A stretch of DNA of 64,000 bases from positions 30,221-94,220 of the forward strand of contig CAIULL010000106.1 in assembly GCA_903899985.1 (NCBI GenBank). Reading direction: 5' to 3'. Shown here in pieces: positions 29,805-38,258 of the stretch. The position numbers were made by a program, and so were the translations under genes. Position 1 is the stretch's first letter; each line of letters begins with the position of its first letter. The notes under the pieces were generated by a model, which saw only the letters and a list, made by a program, of their open reading frames with translations, did no database searches and had not been told where the DNA came from. Origin of the DNA: an uncultured Schlesneria sp. (GTDB lineage Bacteria; Planctomycetota; Planctomycetia; Planctomycetales; Planctomycetaceae).

Positions 29805-30623
29805 TCATCGTCCCATCACTTTGCGATTTCCGCTGAACGCATCCAGGCTTCGGTTGGCTGGTTGAGTGTATGCTGGTCCCGCGTAGGTTGCGGCAACACT
29901 GCCTCCTTCCCGTTCATGGATATCGTCATGAAGCGAGCGAAGTTCTTCGGTGGACCAGTTTTCGATGGCTCCGTAGGGAGCGGAAGAATTCCCGTGGATG
30001 CCTCGCAAGTGCTTTAAGACGAATTCTTTGCTGGGGTTCGGGTCACCTTCCACGGTCCAATGATTGCCTCGCAACCGGTAATTTCCTGTTGTTTCCACCC
30101 GTGCTGCTTCAGAAATTGCGGATTTCGGTCGCTCATTTGCACCTTTCAGTAGCCATCCGAACGTCCAGACGTCGAGAGGGGTCGTGCAACCGTCCTTGAA
30201 AGAGCGAACAATTTCTCCGTCAACAATACAGGCGACTGTTGGGAATTCCTTAACTTTCAGCAATTGCATCAGTTCGGGAATATCTTCGTAATCAACGATC
30301 TGAATGTGGTTGTTCGGACCGTCACCAATTCTCCAGCCGGTTGACTGAAGTTTTTCGAAGTCGCCCCCTGGTGCGCGCAGGCGAATCAGCTCACTTTGGC
30401 ATCGCTCACAGCCGTCTTTCGTGATAAACAGGACGCGAGTTCGGAGTCCATTTGATTTGCGATCTTGTTGTTTCGTTATCGGCGCTGGGTTGATGTCCGC
30501 TTCCGTCACAATCTTTCGCGCATTGATTTCCACCGAATCTCGTCCCTGATCATCCGCAAAAATCGTGATTCCAGCCACGACTATGAGCTGCAAAGCCGCA
30601 TAAACAGGCGATCTCTTCGGCAT
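29805..30623 (-). CDS. secreted thioredoxin-fold protein with CERC motif
   Basis: This 272-residue protein has a hydrophobic N-terminal segment (YAALQLIVVAGITIFA). Residues 62-160 look like a thioredoxin fold: beta strand RVLFITKDGCERCQSEL with a CxxC pair, then KVKEFPTVACIVDGEIV carrying the cis-Pro after the FPT block. The C-terminal 100 residues contain GNYRLRGNHWTVEGDPNP and an Ala/Pro-rich tail that I do not recognise. Planctomycetes encode many such proteins with a thioredoxin domain plus a lineage-specific tail. A periplasmic disulfide or copper-related role is possible. It converges with kptA across 35 bases. Confidence 0.7.
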   Translation of the reverse strand: MPKRSPVYAALQLIVVAGITIFADDQGRDSVEINARKIVTEADINPAPITKQQDRKSNGLRTRVLFITKDGCERCQSELIRLRAPGGDFEKLQSTGWRIGDGPNNHIQIVDYEDIPELMQLLKVKEFPTVACIVDGEIVRSFKDGCTTPLDVWTFGWLLKGANERPKSAISEAARVETTGNYRLRGNHWTVEGDPNPSKEFVLKHLRGIHGNSSAPYGAIENWSTEELRSLHDDIHEREGGSVAATYAGPAYTQPANRSLDAFSGNRKVMGR

Positions 30624-31093
30624 TCGATAAAACCTCTATCAATGCGACTTGGAAAATGGATTCAGTCCGATTTTTCGGGCTGAAAGAACGAATCTCGGCA
30701 GGCCAAGGAGGCAACGATCCACGCCGAAATCACGAGGTTTGGAAAGCCTCATATGCATAATCCCACCCACATGGTGTCGGTAGAGGCATACCGCATTCCA
30801 TGAGTTTCGGCAGAATCTGCGCCTTGGAAAATCTTCGGCCAAATTTTGATCGTCGCTTTGAAGTTGAAGACGCTGTTAATCGCATTTCTTAAAATCGGAT
30901 ATTGTCATCCGGTATAATCCGCATGCCCGGCTTGCGTGTTGGGGCTGGGTGAACGTTTCAGGGGACGTTTTCGAAAACGACCCTCAGATTGCAAAACCTG
31001 TTTGACCAATCGACTCTGTGTCGATTAGTATCAACGATGACCGATGCGTCGGTCGCCTGCCGGAATTTCCTGCCTGACCCGAAAGGCCCACCT
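30624..31093. other. divergent intergenic region with a candidate -10 box
   Basis: TATAAT at 30913-30918 on the plus strand, with a poor TTAAAA at 30889-30894 eighteen bases upstream, is a candidate promoter for the DUF1501 gene. It would leave a leader of about 170 bases. Nothing else stands out; frames in this gap are short and featureless. Confidence 0.35.
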
Positions 31094-32473
31094 ATGTTTC
31101 GAATCGATGTTGGATCGACCCGCCGGTATTGTGATGGGATGTCTCGCCGAAGTTTTGTTCAACTCGGTGTCGCAGGGATGGCATCAGCTGGGATTCCGCA
31201 GATATTGCGAGCAAAAGAAGCCTCCGTTGAACGGGGGCATTCGAGCAAGAAGACGAGTGTGATCTTGCTTTGGCTGGACGGCGGACCAAGTCATCTCGAT
31301 CTTTATGACCTGAAACCTCAGGCACCAGCAGAATATCGTGGAATCTGGAATCCGATCCGGACGAATGTCGATGGGATCGAGATTGGCGAGCTCTTTCCGT
31401 TACAGGCGAAGTGTGCCGATAAGTTCTCGATCATCCGATCTCTGCATCACGGCTCAGGCGACCACTTTACGGGTGGCCATTTTATGCTCACGGGGCGGGG
31501 CGGGGTCAGCGGTGCTGCGACGCAAGGAAAATCCCCCTTTGTCGGGTCAATCGCCACAAAAATGACAGGTGCGCGGCAGCCAGGAATGCCCCCATACGTT
31601 GCGGTCCCTTATGGAATGAGTATCGGGCTGCGGCCAGGATATTTTGGTGCCAATTATATCGGGGCTTCGCACAATCCGTTTGAAACCGACGGTGATCCAA
31701 ACGCAGCCGGCTTTAAAGTCCAGAATATTCAAATGCCTTCAGGGATGACGGTTGATCGATTGGATGACCGCGCTGCGCTTGCCAAGCATGTTGATCGGCT
31801 GCGGCGCGATGTCGAGAGCAAGGGGATGCTCGATTCGATGGATCGATTCGATCGTCAAGCGTTGGACCTTGTGACAGGTCAGGCGGCTCGGACCGCATTT
31901 GATCTGGGGTTAGAAGATCCCAAACTTCGTGATCGGTACGGACGTCACAGTTGGGGGCAAAGCACGTTACTGGCTCGTCGGCTGGTGGAAGCCGGAACCA
32001 CATTCGTCACCGTCCATTTTGGTGGCTGGGATCATCACTGGGACTTGAAATCAGGGATGGAAAGATATCTGCCGATCGTAGATGCAGCCGTTTCTTCGCT
32101 GTTTGAAGACTTGTCTCAGCGTGGACTGCTTGATGATGTCCTGGTGATGCTCTGTGGTGAGTTCAGTCGAACTCCTCGTATGAATAACGGAGGTAACGGT
32201 GGTCCGCCGCTCAGTATGGGAACTCCAGGTCGCGATCATTGGGGGAATGCGATGTTCTGCCTGATGGGTGGCGGAGGCGTAAAAGGTGGGCGTATTGTTG
32301 GTTCCACAAACAAGTTAGGTGAAGTTCCTCAGGATCGACCTGTCACACCCGCGGATATTCACCACACGATGTTCCACGTGCTCGGGGTTGATCCACAGAT
32401 GAGTTTCCTGAATCACAGTGGACGGCCGACGACAGCACTGGAACCGGGTTCTGTCATCCAGGAATTGCTGTAA
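31094..32473 (+). CDS. DUF1501 protein with Tat signal
   Basis: I place the start at the ATG at 31094, giving 459 residues with a twin-arginine-like leader (SRRSFVQLGVAGMASAG); an upstream in-frame ATG at 31037 is possible. DUF1501 members belong to the alkaline-phosphatase/sulfatase-like superfamily. The core landmarks are LLWLDGGPSHLDLYDLKP, the SLHHGSGDHFTGGHFMLTG block, GGWDHHWD and GEFSRTPR, plus a final HVLGVDP. The His/Asp positions fit a metal-dependent hydrolase fold. These proteins occur in large numbers in planctomycetes, commonly next to a DUF1549/DUF1553 cytochrome-like partner. No such partner is adjacent here, so this copy is solitary. The substrate is unknown. Confidence 0.9.
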   Translation: MFRIDVGSTRRYCDGMSRRSFVQLGVAGMASAGIPQILRAKEASVERGHSSKKTSVILLWLDGGPSHLDLYDLKPQAPAEYRGIWNPIRTNVDGIEIGELFPLQAKCADKFSIIRSLHHGSGDHFTGGHFMLTGRGGVSGAATQGKSPFVGSIATKMTGARQPGMPPYVAVPYGMSIGLRPGYFGANYIGASHNPFETDGDPNAAGFKVQNIQMPSGMTVDRLDDRAALAKHVDRLRRDVESKGMLDSMDRFDRQALDLVTGQAARTAFDLGLEDPKLRDRYGRHSWGQSTLLARRLVEAGTTFVTVHFGGWDHHWDLKSGMERYLPIVDAAVSSLFEDLSQRGLLDDVLVMLCGEFSRTPRMNNGGNGGPPLSMGTPGRDHWGNAMFCLMGGGGVKGGRIVGSTNKLGEVPQDRPVTPADIHHTMFHVLGVDPQMSFLNHSGRPTTALEPGSVIQELL

Positions 32474-32610
32474 ACCCACTTCCTTGACCGTCATTTCCTG
32501 TTCAAGTAGTATGTCATGCTTCACTCGGGGGACAGTCCCGCCAAATTTTTTGGCAATCTGGGTTATTTCCTCGTTCATTCATTGCCTCGATAGGTTGGGA
32601 ACAACTCAAC

Positions 32611-32790
32611 ATGGCCGCACCTAAGCGTCGTCAGTCCAAAGGTCGTTCACGTCGTCGTCGAAGTCACGACGGTTTGACTCCGGTTCAGCTACACAATTGT
32701 CCGAAATGTCAGACAAAGATTCCTTCGCACGTCGTCTGCCCGACGTGCGGCGATTACATGGGGCGGACACTCGTCGAAGTCGAGGAATAG
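32611..32790 (+). CDS. rpmF: 50S ribosomal protein L32
   Basis: This 59-residue protein begins MAAPKRRQSKGRSRRRRSHD and keeps the four Cys of the zinc ribbon (CPKCQ and CPTCG). It has the normal length for bL32 and is the classic first gene of the rpmF-plsX-fab cluster. Only six bases separate it from plsX, so they share a transcript linking ribosome synthesis to lipid synthesis. Confidence 0.96.
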   Translation: MAAPKRRQSKGRSRRRRSHDGLTPVQLHNCPKCQTKIPSHVVCPTCGDYMGRTLVEVEE

Positions 32791-32796
32791 TCCTCT

Positions 32797-33804
32797 ATGC
32801 GGATTGCACTGGACGCAATGGGTGGGGACTTTGGTCCTCAGCCCAACATTGACGGAGCGATTGCGGCCCTCAAAGAGAATCCGGATCTTCATGTGACTCT
32901 CGTTGGTGATGCGCCATCGCTCGAGTCGATCTTGTCGAAATCTGGTTTTAGCAGCGATCGCTTAACTCTTAAGCCAGCCGATGGTTGGGTTGAGATGAGC
33001 GAGAAGCCGGTTGAGGCGCTGCGCAGTAAGCCAAATTGTTCAATCATCGTTTGCTGGCAGCTGATGGCAACCCAGCATGTTGATGCGGTGGTCAGTGCCG
33101 GTCACACAGGTGCTGTTGTTGCGGCAGGTTTGCGGACGCGTTTATTCCTCAAAGGTGTCAAGCGGCCTGGAATTGCTGTCGCGTTGCCGACAACCAAAGG
33201 CAAGACTGTTCTGATGGATGTCGGGGCGAATCCCGGTGCGCGGCCTGAGCATCTGGTTCAGTACGGGACCATGGGTTCGATCTACGCCCGTGAAATGCTC
33301 GGAATCGAACGGCCAACTGTCGGCATCATGAATATTGGCAGTGAAGATGGTAAGGGGACTGATGACGTGCGCGAATCGCTTGCGCTATTCGCGAAGAGTC
33401 CGTTTCGAGATCGTTTTATCGGCAACGTGGAAGGTCGCGACCTTTATTCAGGTGGGGCGGACGTTGTCATCTGCGAGGGTTTCGTCGGAAACGTGCTTCT
33501 GAAAGCGGCAGAAGGAATGGTAGAGATGCTGATGAAATCGGTTTCTGCCGAAGTTCTGGGTGCCCTTGATAAAGAAAAGCCACAGGCGATTGAGGCGTTT
33601 CGAAACCTTGGGAAAAAGTTTGAGTATCACGAAGCGGGTGGGGCACCCTTAATGGGTGTTGATGGGATTGCGATTATTTGCCATGGTTCAAGTAATTCGC
33701 GATCGATCTACAATGCGCTGCGTGTCGCCACGACATTGAAAAATCGGCGGATCAACGAACAGATTGTTGAAGAACTGTCTCTGGCGGCCATTGCTGCGAG
33801 TTGA
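32797..33804 (+). CDS. plsX: phosphate acyltransferase PlsX
   Basis: This 335-residue soluble enzyme makes acyl-phosphate from acyl-ACP for the PlsY step of phospholipid synthesis. It shows the full family pattern: MRIALDAMGGDFGP at the start, VSAGHTGAVVAAG, LMDVGANPGARPEHLVQYG, NIGSEDGKG and ICEGFVGNVLLKAAEG, with a normal C-terminus. It follows rpmF by six bases and leads into fabD after about 130 bases, a conserved bacterial order. Confidence 0.96.
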   Translation: MRIALDAMGGDFGPQPNIDGAIAALKENPDLHVTLVGDAPSLESILSKSGFSSDRLTLKPADGWVEMSEKPVEALRSKPNCSIIVCWQLMATQHVDAVVSAGHTGAVVAAGLRTRLFLKGVKRPGIAVALPTTKGKTVLMDVGANPGARPEHLVQYGTMGSIYAREMLGIERPTVGIMNIGSEDGKGTDDVRESLALFAKSPFRDRFIGNVEGRDLYSGGADVVICEGFVGNVLLKAAEGMVEMLMKSVSAEVLGALDKEKPQAIEAFRNLGKKFEYHEAGGAPLMGVDGIAIICHGSSNSRSIYNALRVATTLKNRRINEQIVEELSLAAIAAS

Positions 33805-33937
33805 TGCGAGACGCAATTTTTAAAATACGGCTTTGAATCCATTCAAAGTCAGTAAATCAAGCAATTCGAAAACCGTTTGATTCGCACGGCATCAAAAAGC
33901 TGGTTTTTCGAACGTGATGGTAAATTGGGGACGGCAC

Positions 33938-34849
33938 GTGGCAAAGGTTGCATTTCTATTTCCAGGTCAGGGGGCTCAGCACGTCGGGATGGGGAAATCC
34001 CTGTACTCGCGTTTTCCTGCTGCAAAATCGCTTTTCGACCAGGCACGTGAAATTCTTGGATTCGACCTTGCTTCGATATGTTTTGACGGGCCCGCTGAGC
34101 GTCTCGATTCGACGATTATCAGTCAGCCAGCGTTGTTCGTGAGCAGCCTGGCTGCGCTGGAAATGTTGAGGGCCGAGCATCCTGATATTGTCGACAACTG
34201 TGCCATGGTTGCGGGGTTGAGTCTCGGTGAATACACGGCCCTCGTTTTCTCTGGAGCGATGTCATTCGAAGATGGTTTGCGAGTCGTGCAACGGCGCGGT
34301 GAAGCCATGCAGCAGGCGGCTGACGCGAACCCATCGGGAATGGTCAGCGCTCTCTTGCTGAATCGAGAGCAGGTTGCCCAAGTCCGGGACGAAGCTTCGA
34401 CGGCGGGTCAAATCTGGATTGCGAATTACCTTTGCCCTGGTAATACGGTATTGTCCGGGGAAAAGCCCGCGTGTGTGCGCGCAACAGAATTGATTGAAAA
34501 GCTTGGGGGGAGTGCCCGTACACTGGCCGTTGCAGGTGCCTTTCATACGCCGCTGATGGGATCGGCCTGCAGTCAGCTTGAAGAAGTTCTCGGGAAAGTT
34601 CAGCTCAAAGCGGGCCGAATTCCTGTCGTATCAAACGTTGATGCAAAAACTCATTCCAATACCGAAGATTTGCAGCAAATCCTGGTGAGGCAGGTGACCC
34701 AGCCTGTTTTATGGGAAGACTGTGTTCGTGAATTGTTGGCGCAAGGGTGCGATCAATTTTACGAGATTGGACCCGGTAAAGTGCTAAAGTCGCTTTTAAA
34801 ACGAATTGATCGAAAGATGGATTGCCAGTCCATCAACGATGATGTCTGA
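33938..34849 (+). CDS. fabD: malonyl-CoA:ACP transacylase FabD
   Basis: I prefer the GTG at 33938, which gives the canonical MAKVAFLFPGQGAQHVG start with GGGGACGG upstream; an ATG at 33914 adds eight residues not seen in relatives. The enzyme, about 303 residues, loads malonate onto ACP. The catalytic Ser lies in GLSLGE (Ser95) and the His in GAFHTPLM (His203). The C-terminal FYEIGPGKVLKSLLKR is typical. It sits between plsX and acpP. A 265-base gap follows before acpP, so acpP may also have its own promoter. Confidence 0.95.
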   Translation: MAKVAFLFPGQGAQHVGMGKSLYSRFPAAKSLFDQAREILGFDLASICFDGPAERLDSTIISQPALFVSSLAALEMLRAEHPDIVDNCAMVAGLSLGEYTALVFSGAMSFEDGLRVVQRRGEAMQQAADANPSGMVSALLLNREQVAQVRDEASTAGQIWIANYLCPGNTVLSGEKPACVRATELIEKLGGSARTLAVAGAFHTPLMGSACSQLEEVLGKVQLKAGRIPVVSNVDAKTHSNTEDLQQILVRQVTQPVLWEDCVRELLAQGCDQFYEIGPGKVLKSLLKRIDRKMDCQSINDDV

Positions 34850-35114
34850 GCTGATATTTATGTCGAAACCGGCTGAAATAACGTGTCTGGACGTAAAGTT
34901 TTCTTGTCCGCCAGCTTGTTTGCTTTTCTGCCAGTGGCAGCGGATTCGATCGCTGATATTTTCATTGCCGTTTACACGACTCTCAAAACCCTGTATACCG
35001 TCGCGAAACCGGGTAAGAAGTCTGTATTCTTCGAATGATTGACACTGAAATTTCCACCACGATTGCCGTGATGGTCAGTTTTATTTTTAAGATTAGGCTC
35101 CAAAGGAGTGAGGC

Positions 35115-35366
35115 GTGGCGTCGACGACTGAAGAAAAAGCTATGGAAGAAAAAGTGATTGGGATCGTCAGTGAGCAACTGAATATTCCCAAGGAAGATAT
35201 CAAGTCGAGCAGCAATTTTGTTGCGGATTTGAAAGCAGATTCGCTCGACCTCGTAGAACTGGTCATGGAATTTGAAGACAACTTTGGAGTGCAGATTCCA
35301 GAAGCGGATCAGGCGAAGATCATGACCGTAGGCGATGCAGTCAAGTACATCACGGAGAAGCAGTGA
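35115..35366 (+). CDS. acpP: acyl carrier protein
   Basis: This is an 83-residue acidic helical protein. Ser43 in DSLDLVELVM is the 4'-phosphopantetheine attachment site. I use the GTG at 35115 because AAAGGAG lies just upstream; starting at the Met in MEEKVIGIV would give a shorter protein of common length, so the N-terminal nine residues are uncertain. It is four bases from fabF, the usual acpP-fabF pair. Confidence 0.95.
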   Translation: MASTTEEKAMEEKVIGIVSEQLNIPKEDIKSSSNFVADLKADSLDLVELVMEFEDNFGVQIPEADQAKIMTVGDAVKYITEKQ

Positions 35367-35369
35367 CGG

Positions 35370-36611
35370 ATGTCCAGACGCGTGGTAGTGACAGGGATGT
35401 CGGTCATCACCGCCCTCGGCTCAGAAATCAATGAGTTCTGGGATCGCCTTTGTGCGGGCAAAAGCGGTGTCGGCCGATTGGGGCGATTTGATTGCTCCGA
35501 CTTTAAAGTCAACTTTGGAGGCGAAGTCAAAGACTTTCGTCCCGAAGAACATTTTGACTCGAAGGAAGCCAAACGACTGGACCGATTCAGTCAGTTTGCA
35601 CTGGCGGCTGCGCAGAAGGCGATCCGGCAATCCGGTATCGATTTCAAGGCGGTCGATGATCCATATCGTTGCGGCGTCATCATCGGAAGCGGTATTGGTG
35701 GCTTGAACGAAATCGAAGAGCAGCATGCCAAGCTCTTTGATCGCGGTCCGTCACGGGTCTCGCCCTTTATGATTCCAAAATTGATGGTGAATGCGGCCAG
35801 TGGAAATATTTCGGTCCAGTTTGGTCTTAAGGGGCCAAGTAGCGCTGTTGCAACCGCATGTGCCTCCGCGAGTAATGCGATTGGTGATGCGTTCCGTTTG
35901 ATACAGCACGATGTTGCTGACATTCTGGTTGCAGGTGGCAGCGAAGCCGCTATCACACCCATGGGTTTGTCGGGCTTTGCTCGAATGGGAGCACTTTCGA
36001 CACGGAATGACTCACCCGAGTCAGCCAGTCGTCCGTTTGATCGAGATCGAGATGGTTTTGTGCTCGCAGAGGGTGCTGGCGTTGTTGTGCTGGAAGAGTT
36101 TGAGCATGCAAAAAAGCGAGGAGCCCAGATTTTTGGCGAAGTCCTCGGTTACGGTATGTCGTCAGACGGTTCTCACATGACAGCCCCGGATCCAGAGGGG
36201 ACAGGGGCTGCTCGCGCGATGAGTTTATCACTCAAAGATGCAAGACTGTCAGTCGCAGAGATCCAATACATCAACGCACATGGGACGAGCACTCCGCTCG
36301 GTGACAAGGCTGAAACCAATGCCATCAAACGCGTGTTCGAATCCGAGTCCAAACGGGTCTGCGTCTCAAGTACAAAAAGCCAGTTGGGCCACTTGCTGGG
36401 TGCGTCCGGTGGAGTCGAATTCGTCGTCGCAGTTTTGACCCTGTTAAATCAGATCATTCCACCGACCATCAATCTTGAGAATCCTGATCCAGATTGCGAT
36501 CTCGACTATATTCCCAATAAAGCACGTGAAGTTCGCATCAATCGTGTGATGTCGAACAGTTTCGGGTTCGGCGGTCACAACGCCTGTTTGGTAGTTGGGC
36601 GAGTGAGCTGA
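35370..36611 (+). CDS. fabF: 3-oxoacyl-ACP synthase II FabF
   Basis: This 413-residue condensing enzyme elongates acyl-ACP with malonyl-ACP. All catalytic residues are present: Cys164 in TACASASN, His304 in NAHGTSTPLGD and His341 in KSQLGHLLGASG. The C-terminal NSFGFGGHNACLV loop is also present. It begins four bases after acpP. It gives the internal standard against which the following ketosynthase-like gene looks degenerate. Confidence 0.96.
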   Translation: MSRRVVVTGMSVITALGSEINEFWDRLCAGKSGVGRLGRFDCSDFKVNFGGEVKDFRPEEHFDSKEAKRLDRFSQFALAAAQKAIRQSGIDFKAVDDPYRCGVIIGSGIGGLNEIEEQHAKLFDRGPSRVSPFMIPKLMVNAASGNISVQFGLKGPSSAVATACASASNAIGDAFRLIQHDVADILVAGGSEAAITPMGLSGFARMGALSTRNDSPESASRPFDRDRDGFVLAEGAGVVVLEEFEHAKKRGAQIFGEVLGYGMSSDGSHMTAPDPEGTGAARAMSLSLKDARLSVAEIQYINAHGTSTPLGDKAETNAIKRVFESESKRVCVSSTKSQLGHLLGASGGVEFVVAVLTLLNQIIPPTINLENPDPDCDLDYIPNKAREVRINRVMSNSFGFGGHNACLVVGRVS

Positions 36612-36697
36612 CGAAGGGTTTATCAGAAGTTTTGATGGGTTTCTGCGTGATCGCCAGACGTTTGGTTCGCCGTGTGCGACCACTTTGACGCAGATAC

Positions 36698-38038
36698 GTG
36701 GCCGCCAATGAGCACCAAATCGTGACCAGATCCTCAGAGACTCGGGAAGTTGTTATTACCGGCGTTGGCATTGTCAGCCCGATCGGCATCGGTGTCGATG
36801 CGTTCTGGGATAGCCTGTCTGCGGGCCGTTCCGGAGTGCGACGCGCGGAATTATTTCCCGGGTTCGCCGCTCCCGATGGAGTGGGGGCCGAAGTTCGCGA
36901 TTTCACTGACGAATCTGCTCGCAAAGTCTATCTGAAAGAGCAGCGCAAGAATCTCAAGGCGATGTGTCGCGAAATTCAATTAGGCGTTGCCTCAGCCCTC
37001 CTGGCATTGCAAAGTTCCGAAATCGACCTCAGTAAGATTGATCACGAGCGACTGGGGGTCGAATTCGGCGCCAATTTAATGCTCAGTCCGCCAGAGGTGT
37101 TGCTGGAAGGTTGTGTGGCGTGCTGCGACGAGGGGACGACGCGCTTTCAAACGGGGAATTGGGGCCAGATGGGGCTGACCAAGCTTGAACCGCTCTGGTT
37201 ATTGAGATACCTCCCGAATATGCCCGCCTGTCACATCAGTATCTCGGCCGATGCACGCGGGCCAAGTAATTCCCTGACGCTGGATGATGCATCGGGCAAT
37301 ACGGTGATCGGTGAAGCGATGCGAATCATTCTTCGTGGCTCCGCAGATATGATGATTGTCGGTGTCACGGGAACGACCCTGCACCCGATCAAGACATTAC
37401 ATCAGGCGTTGTGGAACGATCTGGCGCGATCACCTGACGCGCCAGAGTGCCGCGCTCGACCATTCGATCTGAATCGATCGGGTCGAGTCGTCGGTGAAGG
37501 ATCGTGTTCATTTATCCTGGAAGATCATGAGCACGCCCAAAATCGCGGCGCAAAGATCTGGGGGCGTGTTCTGGGAACCGGTTCGTCATGTGTGACAAGT
37601 CCGGATCAGAAGGCAAATTATCGTCTTGCCTTGGCAAACGCGATGCGAAACGCACTGCGAAGCGCCGGACTACGGACCGATCAGATTGGACATATCAACG
37701 CACATGGGTTGGGGACCGTCGATGTCGATATTGCGGAAGCACAAGCCATTCTGGATGTTTTCGGTGACGAATTAGGTCGACGCATTCCCGTTACGGCTCC
37801 CAAAAGTTTTCTTGGTAATTCTGGTGCAGGAGCTGGATTGCTGGAATTGGCGGCATCGGTTGTCGCCCTGACTCATGGCGTGATTCCCTATACGTTGAAC
37901 TACGATACTCCTGATCCCGCCTGCCCGTTAAACGTGGTCGCCGGACAGCCGTTGGCAACTTCAAATCGTATCGTTCTCAGCATTAACGTCACTCGCATTG
38001 GCCAGGCCGCAGCCTCGATTGTTGAAGTCAGTGCGTGA
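36698..38038 (+). CDS. ketosynthase-like protein lacking the catalytic Cys and one His
   Basis: This 446-residue protein has the thiolase-fold KAS architecture and aligns with the FabF encoded 86 bases upstream (ITGVGIVSPIG...FWDSLSAGRSGV). It starts at GTG 36698, or GTG 36722. Aligning GPSNSLTLDDASGNTVIG with the FabF block GPSSAVATACASASNAIG puts Asp197 at the nucleophile Cys. His336 (NAHGLGT) is kept, but the second His is Asn374 (KSFLGNSGAG). The FabF C-terminal GFGGHN loop is also absent. It should not condense by the normal mechanism. It may be a chain-length-factor-like partner of FabF or another KAS, a decarboxylase-like variant, or a scaffold. The frame is intact and long, so it is under selection rather than decaying. 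Confidence 0.85.
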   Translation: MAANEHQIVTRSSETREVVITGVGIVSPIGIGVDAFWDSLSAGRSGVRRAELFPGFAAPDGVGAEVRDFTDESARKVYLKEQRKNLKAMCREIQLGVASALLALQSSEIDLSKIDHERLGVEFGANLMLSPPEVLLEGCVACCDEGTTRFQTGNWGQMGLTKLEPLWLLRYLPNMPACHISISADARGPSNSLTLDDASGNTVIGEAMRIILRGSADMMIVGVTGTTLHPIKTLHQALWNDLARSPDAPECRARPFDLNRSGRVVGEGSCSFILEDHEHAQNRGAKIWGRVLGTGSSCVTSPDQKANYRLALANAMRNALRSAGLRTDQIGHINAHGLGTVDVDIAEAQAILDVFGDELGRRIPVTAPKSFLGNSGAGAGLLELAASVVALTHGVIPYTLNYDTPDPACPLNVVAGQPLATSNRIVLSINVTRIGQAAASIVEVSA

Positions 38039-38258
38039 GTTGCCTTACAATCCTCGCAGGCGAAACGAACGGATGCGTCAACGGTTTTCGATGCTGACGG
38101 ACATGGTTTGCCGTTTTGAGCATATCAACCCGTCTCGCGAAGTTCTGAGGGACTATTAGCATCGTGCGCAGGGTGCTCGATGCTTATTCAGACCCGGTTG
38201 ACGGATCGAGATAAAGAATCTTTCGTCAGTCTCCAATCGACGTTCGTGGAGTTTTGAC

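Noticed and set aside
32546..32575. Possible terminator after the DUF1501 gene (GGGA-CAG-TCCC then a T-run)
   Set aside because: The stem is only four to five pairs and the T-run is displaced by several bases, so I do not call it.
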